A stretch of DNA of 18,729 bases from Vulcanimicrobiota bacterium (GCA_023447635.1 JAEXNA010000204.1:1-18729), one strand, 5' to 3'; shown: positions 1 through 7,721, counted from the first letter of the stretch. Notes: a model not told the origin generated them from the sequence alone. Numbers and translations: made by a program.

Positions 1-425
1 CTCCAACCTGGCGAAAACGCCGACTCCAACTCGGCCATCGCCGCCTCGAACGCATGGCCGACTCCAGCCCGACGAAAACGCCGACTCCAATTCGGCCATC
101 GCCGCCCCAAGCCCATGGCCGACTCCAACTCGGCCATCGCCGCCTCCAACGCATGACCGACTCCAGCCCGGCGAAAACGCCGACTCCAACTCGGCCATCG
201 CCGCCTCGAACGCATGGCCGACTCCAACCTGACGAAAACGCCCACTCCAGCCCGGCCATCGCCGCCCCCAAGCGCATGGCCGACTCCAACTCGACCATCG
301 CCGCCTCGAACGCATGGCCGACTCCAGCCTGGCGAAATCGCCGACTCCAACCCGGCCATTCCCGCCCCCAAAAGCATGGCCGACTCCCGCCTGGCGAAAA
401 CGCCGACTCTAACCCGGCCATCGCC
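1..425. repeat. Nested tandem repeat array, non-coding
   Basis: Two modules alternate. Module A is 23 bp (CTCCARCCTGGCGAAAACGC plus CGA) and module B is about 38 bp (it begins CTCCAACTCGGCCATCGCCG and ends CATGGCCGA). The order is A-B, A-B, B, A-B, A-B, B, A-B, then a decayed A-B, so a 61-bp unit is nested in a higher-order period of about 160 bp (copies at 1-160 and 161-321). Copies differ at scattered positions. The array probably continues beyond the left edge. Open frames cross it, but periods of 61 and 38 are not multiples of three, so the frame changes from copy to copy and coding is unlikely. Confidence 0.9.
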
Positions 426-447
426 TCTAACTCCAAGCCCGCAAATG

Positions 448-478
448 AAAAACGGCCCCCTGCAAAGGAGGCCGTTTT
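448..478 (-). terminator. Intrinsic terminator of the glycine-zipper gene
   Basis: The arms AAAACGGCC (449-457) and GGCCGTTTT (470-478) pair perfectly, with a further CCT/AGG pairing inside. On the minus strand the stem runs into a U-rich end. It lies about 25 nt past the stop codon of the minus-strand gene at 502-1143. Confidence 0.8.
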
Positions 479-501
479 CACGAAAAGTCTCGAGTTAGGG
501 C

Positions 502-1143
502 TTAGTAGCCGCCGGGGAACATCGGCATACCCTGGTTGCCGAAGTTGATGTTGATGTTGGTCTGGTTGCCGAATCCGCCGCCGCCGAAGCCGCCCATTCC
601 GCCACCCATCTGCATCATTTGCATCATCTGCATCATCATCATCATCTGCTGCATCTGTTGCATCTGCTGCATTCCACCGTCATAACCGCCGCCGTAGCCG
701 CCGCCATAACCACCACCGTAGCCGCCGCCGTAACCGGGCTGGCACTGGCCGTCGAAGGGAGGACGGTAGCCGTATTCCTGACCGGCCGCGCCGTTGTAAG
801 GACCGTACTGGCTCATGTTGTGGCCGCAGCACTGTCCGCCGTGCTGGTGATGGCGGTTACCGATGTGGTTGCCGATGGCACCACCGATGGCCGCACCAGC
901 CATCGCACCGAACGGTCCGAGAGCCAGACCGGCGATACCGCCGATGACCGCACCGGTGCCGCCCGGCCCCAGAGCATTCGTGATGGACTTGCCGACTTTG
1001 CCAGCGAAGTGTCCGACAGCGCCGCCGACTTTGCTACCGAGGAATCCGCCGGCGAGAGCACCGATAGGGCCTCCCAGAACGAAACCGCCTACAGCTCCAA
1101 CTGCACCGCCAAGAAATCTTCCAACACTTCCGAGAAAGCCCAT
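502..1143 (-). CDS. Glycine-zipper protein with YGGG repeats and a Met/Gln-rich segment
   Basis: 213 aa. Residues 1-96 are an almost continuous run of small residues with GxxxG spacing and no charged interruptions except a few Lys, typical of glycine-zipper segments that pack in or across membranes. Then come a His/Cys patch (HHQHGGQCCGH, 98-108), a Tyr-rich stretch, four to five GGGY repeats (137-157), a run made almost only of Met and Gln (158-179) and a Gly/Asn-rich tail ending PGGY. There is no classical signal peptide. I chose the ATG at 1143 because GGAGG lies 8 nt upstream; an in-frame ATG at 1167 has no such site. The exact function is unknown. Glycine-zipper proteins are found in outer-membrane, pore-forming and surface-assembly roles, and none can be assigned here. 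Confidence 0.75.
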   Translation of the reverse strand: MGFLGSVGRFLGGAVGAVGGFVLGGPIGALAGGFLGSKVGGAVGHFAGKVGKSITNALGPGGTGAVIGGIAGLALGPFGAMAGAAIGGAIGNHIGNRHHQHGGQCCGHNMSQYGPYNGAAGQEYGYRPPFDGQCQPGYGGGYGGGYGGGYGGGYDGGMQQMQQMQQMMMMMQMMQMMQMGGGMGGFGGGGFGNQTNININFGNQGMPMFPGGY

Positions 1144-1294
1144 CTTCGTATCCTCCAGGTGAATCAATCGTTGTATTGGCAGTTTACCCTGACTGGAAAA
1201 AAGGTCTAGCCCCCATGACCAGGATTTACATTCATGTTACAAACCCGACTTTTGTGGGACTTTTCCGATCCTCGCAGAAAGCGGCAGAACCTTT

Positions 1295-1309
1295 GAACCG
1301 TCACGGTTC
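1295..1309. promoter_or_regulatory. Short perfect dyad upstream of the FKBP gene
   Basis: GAACCGT-C-ACGGTTC is a 7-bp perfect inverted repeat with a 1-nt centre, ending 31 nt before the FKBP start codon. It could be an operator or a small 5' UTR hairpin. No -10/-35 pair was convincing nearby. Confidence 0.3.
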
Positions 1310-1340
1310 GAGACCCTAAAATCGTAAGGAGATTTCCACC

Positions 1341-1667
1341 ATGGATGAACTCAAAGTAGAGATTCTGCAGAACGGCGACGGAGCCGAAGCCAAAGCCGGA
1401 CAGACCGTGTCGGTGCACTACACCGGTTGGCTGACCGACGGCACCAAGTTCGATTCGTCCGTCGACCGTGGACAGCCGTTCGGCTTCCCGCTGGGCGCCG
1501 GCCGCGTCATTAAGGGCTGGGACGAAGGCGTCGCCGGGATGAAGGTTGGAGAAAAGCGCCGCCTGACCATCCCCGCTTCCATGGGCTACGGCGCCCGCGG
1601 CGCTGGCGCGGTCATCCCGCCCAACGCCACCCTGGTGTTCGAAGTCGAACTGCTCGGCGTCAACTAA
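1341..1667 (+). CDS. FKBP-type peptidyl-prolyl cis-trans isomerase
   Basis: A 108-aa single-domain FKBP, the same size as FKBP12. It catalyses cis-trans isomerisation of Xaa-Pro bonds and helps proteins fold. The pocket residues of the family are visible at the expected spacing: Tyr27, Phe37, Asp38, Phe47, Val56, Ile57, Trp60 (in GRVIKGWDEG), Tyr83 (MGYGARG), Ile92 and Phe100. There is no signal peptide, so it should act in the cytoplasm. The start is supported by AAGGAG (1326-1331), 9 nt before the ATG. It appears to be transcribed alone: the gene to the left is divergent and the one to the right convergent. No insert-in-flap domain is present, so it is not SlyD-like. Confidence 0.95.
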   Translation: MDELKVEILQNGDGAEAKAGQTVSVHYTGWLTDGTKFDSSVDRGQPFGFPLGAGRVIKGWDEGVAGMKVGEKRRLTIPASMGYGARGAGAVIPPNATLVFEVELLGVN

Positions 1668-1679
1668 GGCCCAAGGCGG

Positions 1680-1870
1680 GCCGGCTCGCTTCCCGGTGAG
1701 CCCAAGCTCACTCTAACGTGAGCCGGCTCGCTGCCCGGTGAGCTCAAAGCTCAAGCTCGCTCTCACGTGAGCCGGCTCGCTGTCCGGTGAGCCTAAGCTC
1801 ACTCCAACGTGAGCCGGCCCGTCGCCCGGTGGGCCCAAGCCCACTCCAACGTGAGCCGGCCCGTCGCCGT
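1680..1870. repeat. Tandem 42-bp repeat, each unit with a 6-bp hairpin
   Basis: Four units (1680-1721, 1722-1770, 1771-1812, 1813-1854) and a partial fifth begin GCCGGC and end ACGTGA. Units 1 and 3 hold GTGAGC-NNAA-GCTCAC. Unit 4 holds GTGGGC-CCAA-GCCCAC, a change on both arms that keeps pairing. Unit 2 has a 7-bp insertion in the loop region. The array fills the space between two convergent genes (FKBP and the secreted protein) where no ordinary U-tract terminator is seen, so it may serve both as a transcript end. Confidence 0.85.
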
Positions 1871-1876
1871 CGAAAT

Positions 1877-2521
1877 CTACCAGCAAGCGCCGGGCGGTCC
1901 CGGCATAAACCCGGGATAAGCCGGCAGATAAGGCCCCGGCCCGGCGCCGTAGCCGTACGGGTAGTAGCCGCCCCAGCCGTAGGGCACGCCCATCCCCCAG
2001 CCGCCCCAGCCGCCGAAACCGACCCCGACCGAGACCGAGCGAACGCCCCCGCGTCGCCCCCTCTGCTCGGCCAGCACCTGGTCGCGGGCCTCTGCCATCG
2101 ACTGCGCCGCCTCTTCGAGATCCAGGAGCAGCAAATCCATCGCCGTCCTCCCCGCCGGGGCCAGCGTCAGCGCCGAACTGCTCACCCGCAAACGCCGCCC
2201 CAGCGACTCTAGCTGCGACCGCGCCTGCTGCAGCCCATCCGCCGTCGCCTCTTTCGAAAGCGACTCGTCCAGCGAACGCGTCGTCTCGACCACCTGGCGG
2301 ACATCGTCGCTCACCATCTGGCGGGACCAGGGGCTGCCCGCCAGCTGCTCCTGCACCGAAGCGCTTAGCTCGCTACCCGCCGGAGCCGGAGGCGGCAGAA
2401 GTTCGAGCACCGTCAGCGCCTGACGCTGCAGCCGCTCGAGATGATAACCCGGCCCCTCGGCCAGAGCCGGCAGCGCCAGCATCGCCCCCATCAGCAAACT
2501 CAAGAAAGTGTGTCGCAGCAC
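1877..2521 (-). CDS. Secreted protein of unknown function with Gly/Tyr/Pro-rich tail
   Basis: 214 aa. Residues 1-21 are a Sec signal peptide: Arg3, a hydrophobic core, then LPALA with likely cleavage before Glu22. Residues about 25-155 are rich in Gln, Glu, Arg and Leu and look mostly helical. After a basic RGRRGG step the last 55 residues are Gly, Tyr, Trp and Pro rich (GWGGWG, GGYYPYGYG, PGPPGACW). I recognise no family. The start is GTG: TTAAGGAG lies 8 nt upstream and the signal peptide begins there. A good promoter precedes it. It likely acts in the periplasm or at the surface. Its low-complexity tail resembles in style that of the glycine-zipper protein two genes to the left. Confidence 0.7.
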   Translation of the reverse strand: MLRHTFLSLLMGAMLALPALAEGPGYHLERLQRQALTVLELLPPPAPAGSELSASVQEQLAGSPWSRQMVSDDVRQVVETTRSLDESLSKEATADGLQQARSQLESLGRRLRVSSSALTLAPAGRTAMDLLLLDLEEAAQSMAEARDQVLAEQRGRRGGVRSVSVGVGFGGWGGWGMGVPYGWGGYYPYGYGAGPGPYLPAYPGFMPGPPGACW

Positions 2522-2556
2522 GTCGGGTTCTCCTTAACCAAGTCTAGCCTACCAAC

Positions 2557-2585
2557 ATTATAGACCCAAAGGTCAAAACCCTCAA
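2557..2585 (-). promoter_or_regulatory. Sigma-70-type promoter of the secreted-protein gene
   Basis: On the minus strand TTGAGG (2585-2580) and a perfect TATAAT (2562-2557) are separated by exactly 17 bp, about 35 nt upstream of the GTG start. The -35 hexamer overlaps the TGA stop codon (2584-2582) of the upstream hydrolase gene, so the secreted protein can be expressed independently of it. Confidence 0.6.
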
Positions 2586-3535
2586 CGCGGCCAGGCCACG
2601 TCGCAGATCAGCGGAAAGTGATCCGACCCCACCTGCGGGCCGCGCCGACAGTCCAGGCTGGCCCAATTAGCGGGCAGATAGATATGGTCGATCGGGATCC
2701 CCAGGACCGGCTGATGGGTCGGCCAGGTCGGCAGATAGCCGTGCCCCGCCCGAGCCTCCTTCATCCCAGCCTCGCGCAGCGGCAGCAGCCTCAGGTCCCA
2801 GCCGACCGCGTTGAAATCTCCCATCACCACCAGCGGAGGCCCCTCCACCTTCAACCGGCTCACCAGCCGGCGCATCTGTTCGTCTCCCATCTGACGGGCC
2901 TGCCGAGAGACCGGCGGGATCGGATGCGTCACCAGCACGCGAAACTCGGGATAGTGGGCGAGCAGTGACGGAAACGGAGAGTCTTCGTCCAGCACCTCGA
3001 CCTTGGAAGGTTGGCGCTGGCTGAGCAGCGCGACCCCGAAGGCGCCGTTTCGCGGCAGGATGGTCTTGTGCGCGAACGGCAGCGCCTCTAACTGGGGCCG
3101 GTGGGCCTCCCCCACCTCCATCACCGCCAGGATTTCCGGCTTTTCCGCCTCGATCCAGGACCGGAACAGCGACAGATCGTGATTGCCGTAATACACATTG
3201 GCCACCGCCAACCGAGCCCTGCCCGCCTCCTCAGGCAGCGTCGCCGCCGGCAGCAGGTAGCGCAGAAAAGTCATCCCTACCGCCAGCGGCAGGGCCAGAA
3301 AAACCCAGCGCCGCGGGTTGGGATACAGCACCGCCAGCGGCAACGCCGCCAGCAGCAGGCTGATGACCAACTGCAGCCGGAACGGACTCATCAGGGTGAA
3401 GTAGTACGGCTCCTGCCAGAACGTCAGCATCGTCAGCAGAGCGATCATCGCCCACACCGCAGCCAGCAGGGTCAAGGCGGGATGAGGACGCGGCGGCTCC
3501 TCCTGGTCAGCAATCCTAGGCACGGCTCTTATCAT
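2582..3535 (-). CDS. Membrane-anchored endonuclease/exonuclease/phosphatase (EEP) family protein
   Basis: 317 aa. Three hydrophobic helices at about 20-40, 52-72 and 76-97 are followed by an EEP-fold domain (about 107-317). Metal and catalytic motifs are all present: Asn113 (VANVYYGN), Glu140 (VMEVGE), His204 (VTHPIPP), GDFN (239-242), PIDHI (281-285) and SDH (304-306). The layout resembles YafD-type proteins, in which the catalytic domain follows a short membrane region. The substrate is unknown; members of this superfamily cleave phosphodiester bonds in nucleic acids or lipids. The start codon is uncertain: the ATG at 3535 has only a distant AGGAG (about 18 nt), and a GTG four codons later is an alternative. 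It is divergent from gloA with a 65-bp gap. Confidence 0.85.
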   Translation of the reverse strand: MIRAVPRIADQEEPPRPHPALTLLAAVWAMIALLTMLTFWQEPYYFTLMSPFRLQLVISLLLAALPLAVLYPNPRRWVFLALPLAVGMTFLRYLLPAATLPEEAGRARLAVANVYYGNHDLSLFRSWIEAEKPEILAVMEVGEAHRPQLEALPFAHKTILPRNGAFGVALLSQRQPSKVEVLDEDSPFPSLLAHYPEFRVLVTHPIPPVSRQARQMGDEQMRRLVSRLKVEGPPLVVMGDFNAVGWDLRLLPLREAGMKEARAGHGYLPTWPTHQPVLGIPIDHIYLPANWASLDCRRGPQVGSDHFPLICDVAWPR

Positions 3536-3561
3536 TGGCCTGGACGGCCAAGGCTCCTGTT

Positions 3562-3585
3562 GGAGGGGGGAGGCAAGGGGAGGGG
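3562..3585 (+). other. G-rich purine tract before gloA
   Basis: A 24-nt stretch made of runs of 2, 6, 2, 4 and 4 G with very short spacers lies 15 nt before the gloA ATG. It could form a G-quadruplex in the mRNA or DNA, and it also offers several weak ribosome-binding sequences. The direct evidence is base composition only. Confidence 0.35.
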
Positions 3586-3600
3586 TCGAACGGCGGAGCC

Positions 3601-4041
3601 ATGCAGTATCTACACACCATGGTCCGCATTTCGGACGTCGAGAAGTCGCTGAACTTCTACTGTAACCTTTTGGGGATGACCGAAGTCCGCCGCAAAGAGA
3701 GCGAAGGCGGCCGCTTCACCCTGATCTTCCTGGCCGCCGACGGCGACAAGGAGGCGGCCGAAAAGAGCCAGGCGCCGCTTCTGGAGTTGACCTACAACTG
3801 GGACCCTGAAGAGTACACCGGAGGGCGCAACTTCGGCCATCTGGCTTATCGGGTGGACAACATCTACGAGACCTGCCAGCGCCTGCAGGACGGTGGAGTG
3901 ACCATCAATCGACCTCCCCGCGACGGCTACATGGCGTTCGTGAAGTCGCCCGACGGTATCTCGGTCGAACTTCTGCAGGCCGGAGACCCGTTGCCCGCTC
4001 AGGAGCCCTGGGCCTCGATGGCCAGCAGCGGCACCTGGTAG
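3601..4041 (+). CDS. gloA: Lactoylglutathione lyase (glyoxalase I)
   Basis: 146 aa, one vicinal-oxygen-chelate domain pair. It converts the hemithioacetal of methylglyoxal and glutathione (or another thiol) to S-lactoyl-thiol in methylglyoxal detoxification in the cytoplasm. The N-terminus MQYLHTMVRISDVEKSLNFY closely follows the bacterial GloA pattern. The four metal ligands are in place: His5, Glu62 (LLELTYNW), His80 (FGHLAYRVDN) and Glu123 (SVELLQ). The frame is open further upstream to 3535, but family alignment fixes the start at 3601. GGAG lies only 2 nt away and the G-rich tract at 15 nt, so the initiation signal is unusual. A strong terminator follows immediately. Confidence 0.9.
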   Translation: MQYLHTMVRISDVEKSLNFYCNLLGMTEVRRKESEGGRFTLIFLAADGDKEAAEKSQAPLLELTYNWDPEEYTGGRNFGHLAYRVDNIYETCQRLQDGGVTINRPPRDGYMAFVKSPDGISVELLQAGDPLPAQEPWASMASSGTW

Positions 4042-4047
4042 AGGGTC

Positions 4048-4102
4048 CGAGCGCAAAAAGAGCGTCCGAGTCTAAATCGGACGCTCTTTTTCGTTGCGCT
4101 CG
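4048..4102 (+). terminator. Very strong intrinsic terminator after gloA
   Basis: A 15-bp perfect stem (4055-4069 with 4077-4091) with a 7-nt loop ends in five T on the plus strand and five A on the other side. An outer helix CGAGCGC/GCGCTCG (4048-4054 with 4096-4102) adds 7 bp after a small bulge. The hairpin lies within 10 bp of the first possible codon of the next gene. Confidence 0.92.
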
Positions 4103-4109
4103 ACCTCGA

Positions 4110-4820
4110 GTGAGTCTCAGGCCTCGGGCCAGGCCAGCATGGCGCGGCGCGCGACCGCCCGAAGACGGAGCGGCCGTAGCGCTGACCTACTCGAGTTCGC
4201 CCGACAAGGCGCGAGAAGTGGTCGAGAGCATTGAGAAAGCCGGCGGGAAGGCGCTAGCGGTCCAGGCCGACGCCGCCGACGTGGAAGCGGTTCGCAACGC
4301 CGTAGCCCGCACCGTCCAAGAGTTGGGCGGACTGGACATCCTGGTGAACAACGCCGGCGTCGGCGTCTTCAGCCCTATCGAAGAACTGCCGATCGAAGAG
4401 TTCGACCGCATGCTCAACATCAACGTGCGGGGTCTGTTTGTCGCTTCTCAGGAGGCGTCTCGCCACCTGAAAGAAGGCGGCCGCATCATCCACATCGGCA
4501 GCGTCAACGCCGACCGCATCCCCTTCCCCGGCGGCTCCGTCTACGCCCTGACCAAAGGCGCCGTAGCCTCGTTCACCCGGGGGCTCGCTCGCGACCTGGG
4601 CCCGCGCGGCATCACCGTCAACAACGTCCAGCCCGGACCGGTCGACACCGACATGAACCCCGCGCAAGGCGCCTTCGCCGAGCAGATCCTGACCTACCAG
4701 GCTCTGGGACGCTACGGCAAGGATACCGAAGTTGCCAGCTTCGTCTCCTACCTGGCCGGTCCGGAATCCAGCTACATCACGGGAGCCAATCTGACCATCG
4801 ACGGCGGCTTCGGCGCCTAA
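4110..4820 (+). pseudogene. Short-chain dehydrogenase/reductase, N-terminus lost or decayed
   Basis: The 236-aa frame matches classical SDRs of the 3-oxoacyl-ACP reductase type from EDGAAVALTY onward: NNAG (80-83), Asn104, catalytic Ser131, YALTK (Tyr145, Lys149), the PGPVDTDM segment and the C-terminal GANLTIDGGFGA. The first 18 residues (Arg/Pro/Ala rich) replace the beta strand and TGxxxGIG loop that bind NAD(P). There is no ribosome-binding site before the GTG at 4110, and the gloA terminator ends only 8 bp upstream, so neither a promoter nor the missing 25-30 codons fit. In another frame V-S-G (4112-4120) and GGCGCGGCG nearby look like scrambled remains of the lost motif. I read it as a 5'-damaged gene; local sequence or assembly error is the alternative. 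Confidence 0.7.
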
Positions 4821-4854
4821 AAGCACCCGGCCAGCCCAAGCCGGTGAACCAAAC

Positions 4855-4880
4855 GCCCGAGCCCTGCTCGGGCTTTTTTT
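4855..4880 (+). terminator. Intrinsic terminator after the damaged SDR
   Basis: GCCCGAGC-CCT-GCTCGGGC is an 8-bp perfect stem (4855-4862, 4866-4873) followed by seven T. It sits between convergent genes and ends just before the stop codon of the DUF486 gene. On the minus strand it has no good U-tract. Confidence 0.92.
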
Positions 4881-4881
4881 G

Positions 4882-5235
4882 CTATACCGGCGGCTTGAAA
4901 TCGCGAAAGATAAAGAACACCGCTCCCACCAGACAGCCGCCCGCAGCGGCAAAGTTCCAGCCCAGCTTCCCCTTCCAGTACAGAACGTAGAACAGCCCGA
5001 ACACCAGCAGCGCCAGCACTTCCTGGATCACCTTGAGTTGAGGCAGACTGAACACACCCGAGCCGATCCGGTTGGCGGGCACCTGCAGGCAGTACTCCAT
5101 GAAGGCGATCCCCCAGCTCAGAAAGATCACCAGATAGAGCGGGCGATCCTTGAAATCTTTGAGGTGACCGTACCATGCGTACGTCATAAACACATTGGAA
5201 AGAAAAAGCAGTCCGAGCGTCTGGAAGATCTTCAT
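4882..5235 (-). CDS. DUF486 family small membrane protein
   Basis: 117 aa with four hydrophobic segments (about 3-19, 29-49, 67-86 and 92-110). The sequence LFLSNVFMTYAWYGHLK, the segment SWGIAFMEYCLQVPANRIG and the QLKVIQEV stretch are hallmarks of the DUF486 family, a four-helix protein of the drug/metabolite transporter superfamily. Its substrate is unknown. The frame stays open to 5406, but family members begin at MK(I/T)F, so I place the start at 5235. The ribosome-binding site is poor: GGAG is 13 nt away, and an in-frame ATG at 5247 lies just after that GGAG. It is divergent from groES. Confidence 0.88.
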   Translation of the reverse strand: MKIFQTLGLLFLSNVFMTYAWYGHLKDFKDRPLYLVIFLSWGIAFMEYCLQVPANRIGSGVFSLPQLKVIQEVLALLVFGLFYVLYWKGKLGWNFAAAGGCLVGAVFFIFRDFKPPV

Positions 5236-5290
5236 GACCCGGCACATGCTCCACCGCCGAAAAATCTCCTCGATCCCCATGGTTAGGCCG

Positions 5291-5318
5291 TTTGAGGTTC
5301 CCACGATGGAGGTATAAA
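5291..5318 (+). promoter_or_regulatory. Candidate promoter for groES-groEL
   Basis: TTTGAG (5291-5296) and TATAAA (5313-5318) are 16 bp apart, giving a leader of about 130 nt before groES. It is the best sigma-70-like pair on the plus strand in this gap. The alternative TTCGAC (5372-5377) with TAGAGT (5394-5399), also 16 bp apart, overlaps the inverted repeat described separately. Confidence 0.35.
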
Positions 5319-5375
5319 ACCGTCCCGATGCCACACGGAACAGCGCAAACGTTTCTCTAACACAGCGCAGGTTCG

Positions 5376-5399
5376 ACTCTAATGGATACAGACTAGAGT
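5376..5399. promoter_or_regulatory. Inverted repeat between DUF486 gene and groES
   Basis: ACTCTA (5376-5381) and TAGAGT (5394-5399) are perfect arms separated by 12 nt, about 60 nt before groES. Arm spacing and sequence do not fit the HrcA/CIRCE element, which has TTAGCACTC arms 9 nt apart. It may be an operator for another regulator. A minus-strand TTGACA (5422-5417) stands 17 bp from the right arm, so the repeat may overlap a divergent promoter. Confidence 0.3.
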
Positions 5400-5457
5400 G
5401 AGGCACCGAAAAGTTTTGTCAAACAACGCTTTGCAAGAGACATCAGGAGGAACAGCA

Positions 5458-5763
5458 ATGGCTACTCAAACCAAACTCAGCGTTCGCCCCCTCGGCGACC
5501 GGGTCATCATCGCGGCACTGGCCCAGGAAGAGATGACCAAAGGTGGGATTTTCCTACCCGACACCGCCAAGGAGAAGCCCCAGCAGGGTGAAGTCGTGGC
5601 CGTGGGCCAGGGCAGAATCTCCGACACCGGCGAAACCATCGCCATGACCGTCAAGGCCGGCGACAAGGTCCTGTACGGCAAGTACTCCGGCACCGAAGTC
5701 AAAATCGACGGTTCCGAGTACCTCATCGTCAAAGAGAGCGAAATCCTCGCTGTCATCGGCTAA
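5458..5763 (+). CDS. groES: Co-chaperonin GroES
   Basis: 101 aa, the lid heptamer that caps GroEL in the cytoplasm. The N-terminus KLSVRPLGDRVII, the mobile loop (EEMTKGGIFLPDTAKEKPQ, about 22-40) that contacts GroEL, and the C-terminal part DKVLYGKYSGTEVKIDGSEYLIVKESEILAVIG are all canonical. Although the frame is open from 5398, the start at 5458 is fixed by AGGAGG (5445-5450), 7 nt upstream, and by family length. It is first in a two-gene operon, 32 nt ahead of groEL. Confidence 0.97.
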   Translation: MATQTKLSVRPLGDRVIIAALAQEEMTKGGIFLPDTAKEKPQQGEVVAVGQGRISDTGETIAMTVKAGDKVLYGKYSGTEVKIDGSEYLIVKESEILAVIG

Positions 5764-5795
5764 CCCCGGCTTTAGAAGGAAGAACAAGGTAAACC

Positions 5796-7400
<1,605 letters not shown>

Positions 7401-7409
<9 letters not shown>

Positions 7410-7421
7410 CCTCTAGTGGTG
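7401..7421 (+). other. Hairpin spanning the groEL stop codon
   Basis: CACCACTA (7401-7408) pairs perfectly with TAGTGGTG (7414-7421) across a 5-nt loop. The left arm consists of His codons and part of the stop codon. It precedes the main terminator by 3 nt and may stabilise the 3' end of the mRNA or be a by-product of the CAC repeat. Confidence 0.5.
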
Positions 7422-7424
7422 TCG

Positions 7425-7460
7425 AAAGCCCCGCCGGCCCCAAGCCGCGCGGGGCTTTTT
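7425..7460 (+). terminator. Intrinsic terminator of groES-groEL
   Basis: AAAGCCCCGC (7425-7434) and GCGGGGCTTT (7449-7458) form a 10-bp stem with a 14-nt loop, followed by further T. It begins 15 nt after the groEL stop codon. Confidence 0.9.
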
Positions 7461-7721
7461 CTTTGTCCTGCTTCCCACCCACGCTTCTCGTCCAGGAATC
7501 CTATTGCTACGCCTTTTAGCCCGTCCCCAGTCTGGGAGATAGCCCTGGCATGGAAAAAAGTTCAATCTACACCTTCCGAAACTTTCCTTCCGATAAAGGA
7601 ATAAAGCCGATCAACTGACCTACTCGATGGTATGGGGTGCGCATATACCCGACGAGCCTAGGGCCAGAGCCGCCGTGGCGTCCTGCCAGGGCGGCTCTGA
7701 ATCTTACCTCGGGAGCCGCTT
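7461..7721 (+). promoter_or_regulatory. Structured leader of the lytic transglycosylase gene; possible cis-regulatory RNA
   Basis: About 260 bp without a gene. The distal part (7665-7721) can fold in two exclusive ways. CAGAGCCGCC (7665-7674) and GGCGGCTCTG (7690-7699) make a 10-bp perfect stem with an inner TGGC/GCCA stem. Alternatively GCGGCTC (7691-7697) pairs with GAGCCGC (7713-7719), which contains the GGAG ribosome-binding site (7712-7715) of the downstream gene. Upstream are a 6-bp hairpin TTCCTT/AAGGAA (7584-7601) and GGGT/ACCC (7635-7650). The layout resembles a translational switch with anti-SD and anti-anti-SD arms. I could not assign a known riboswitch class, and no clear promoter is visible in 7461-7580. 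Confidence 0.4.

Noticed and set aside
54..548. Open frames through the left repeat array
   Set aside because: The periods of 61 and 38 bp change the reading frame at each unit. The predicted Pro/Thr/Arg-rich peptides do not repeat consistently, and the end overlaps the terminator and the real minus-strand gene.
1680..1870. CRISPR array
   Set aside because: The units are contiguous with no unique spacers, and there are no cas genes nearby. The same holds for the arrays at 1-425 and 18539-18729.
5376..5399. CIRCE element of HrcA
   Set aside because: The arms and the 12-nt gap do not match the TTAGCACTC-N9-GAGTGCTAA consensus.
7583..7721. Canonical ydaO (c-di-AMP) riboswitch
   Set aside because: The GGGGTG and GAATC...ACCTCG fragments are suggestive, but the GGGGAACC segment and the CCGAATCCGTCAGCTAACC core are absent, so I kept it as an unnamed structured leader.
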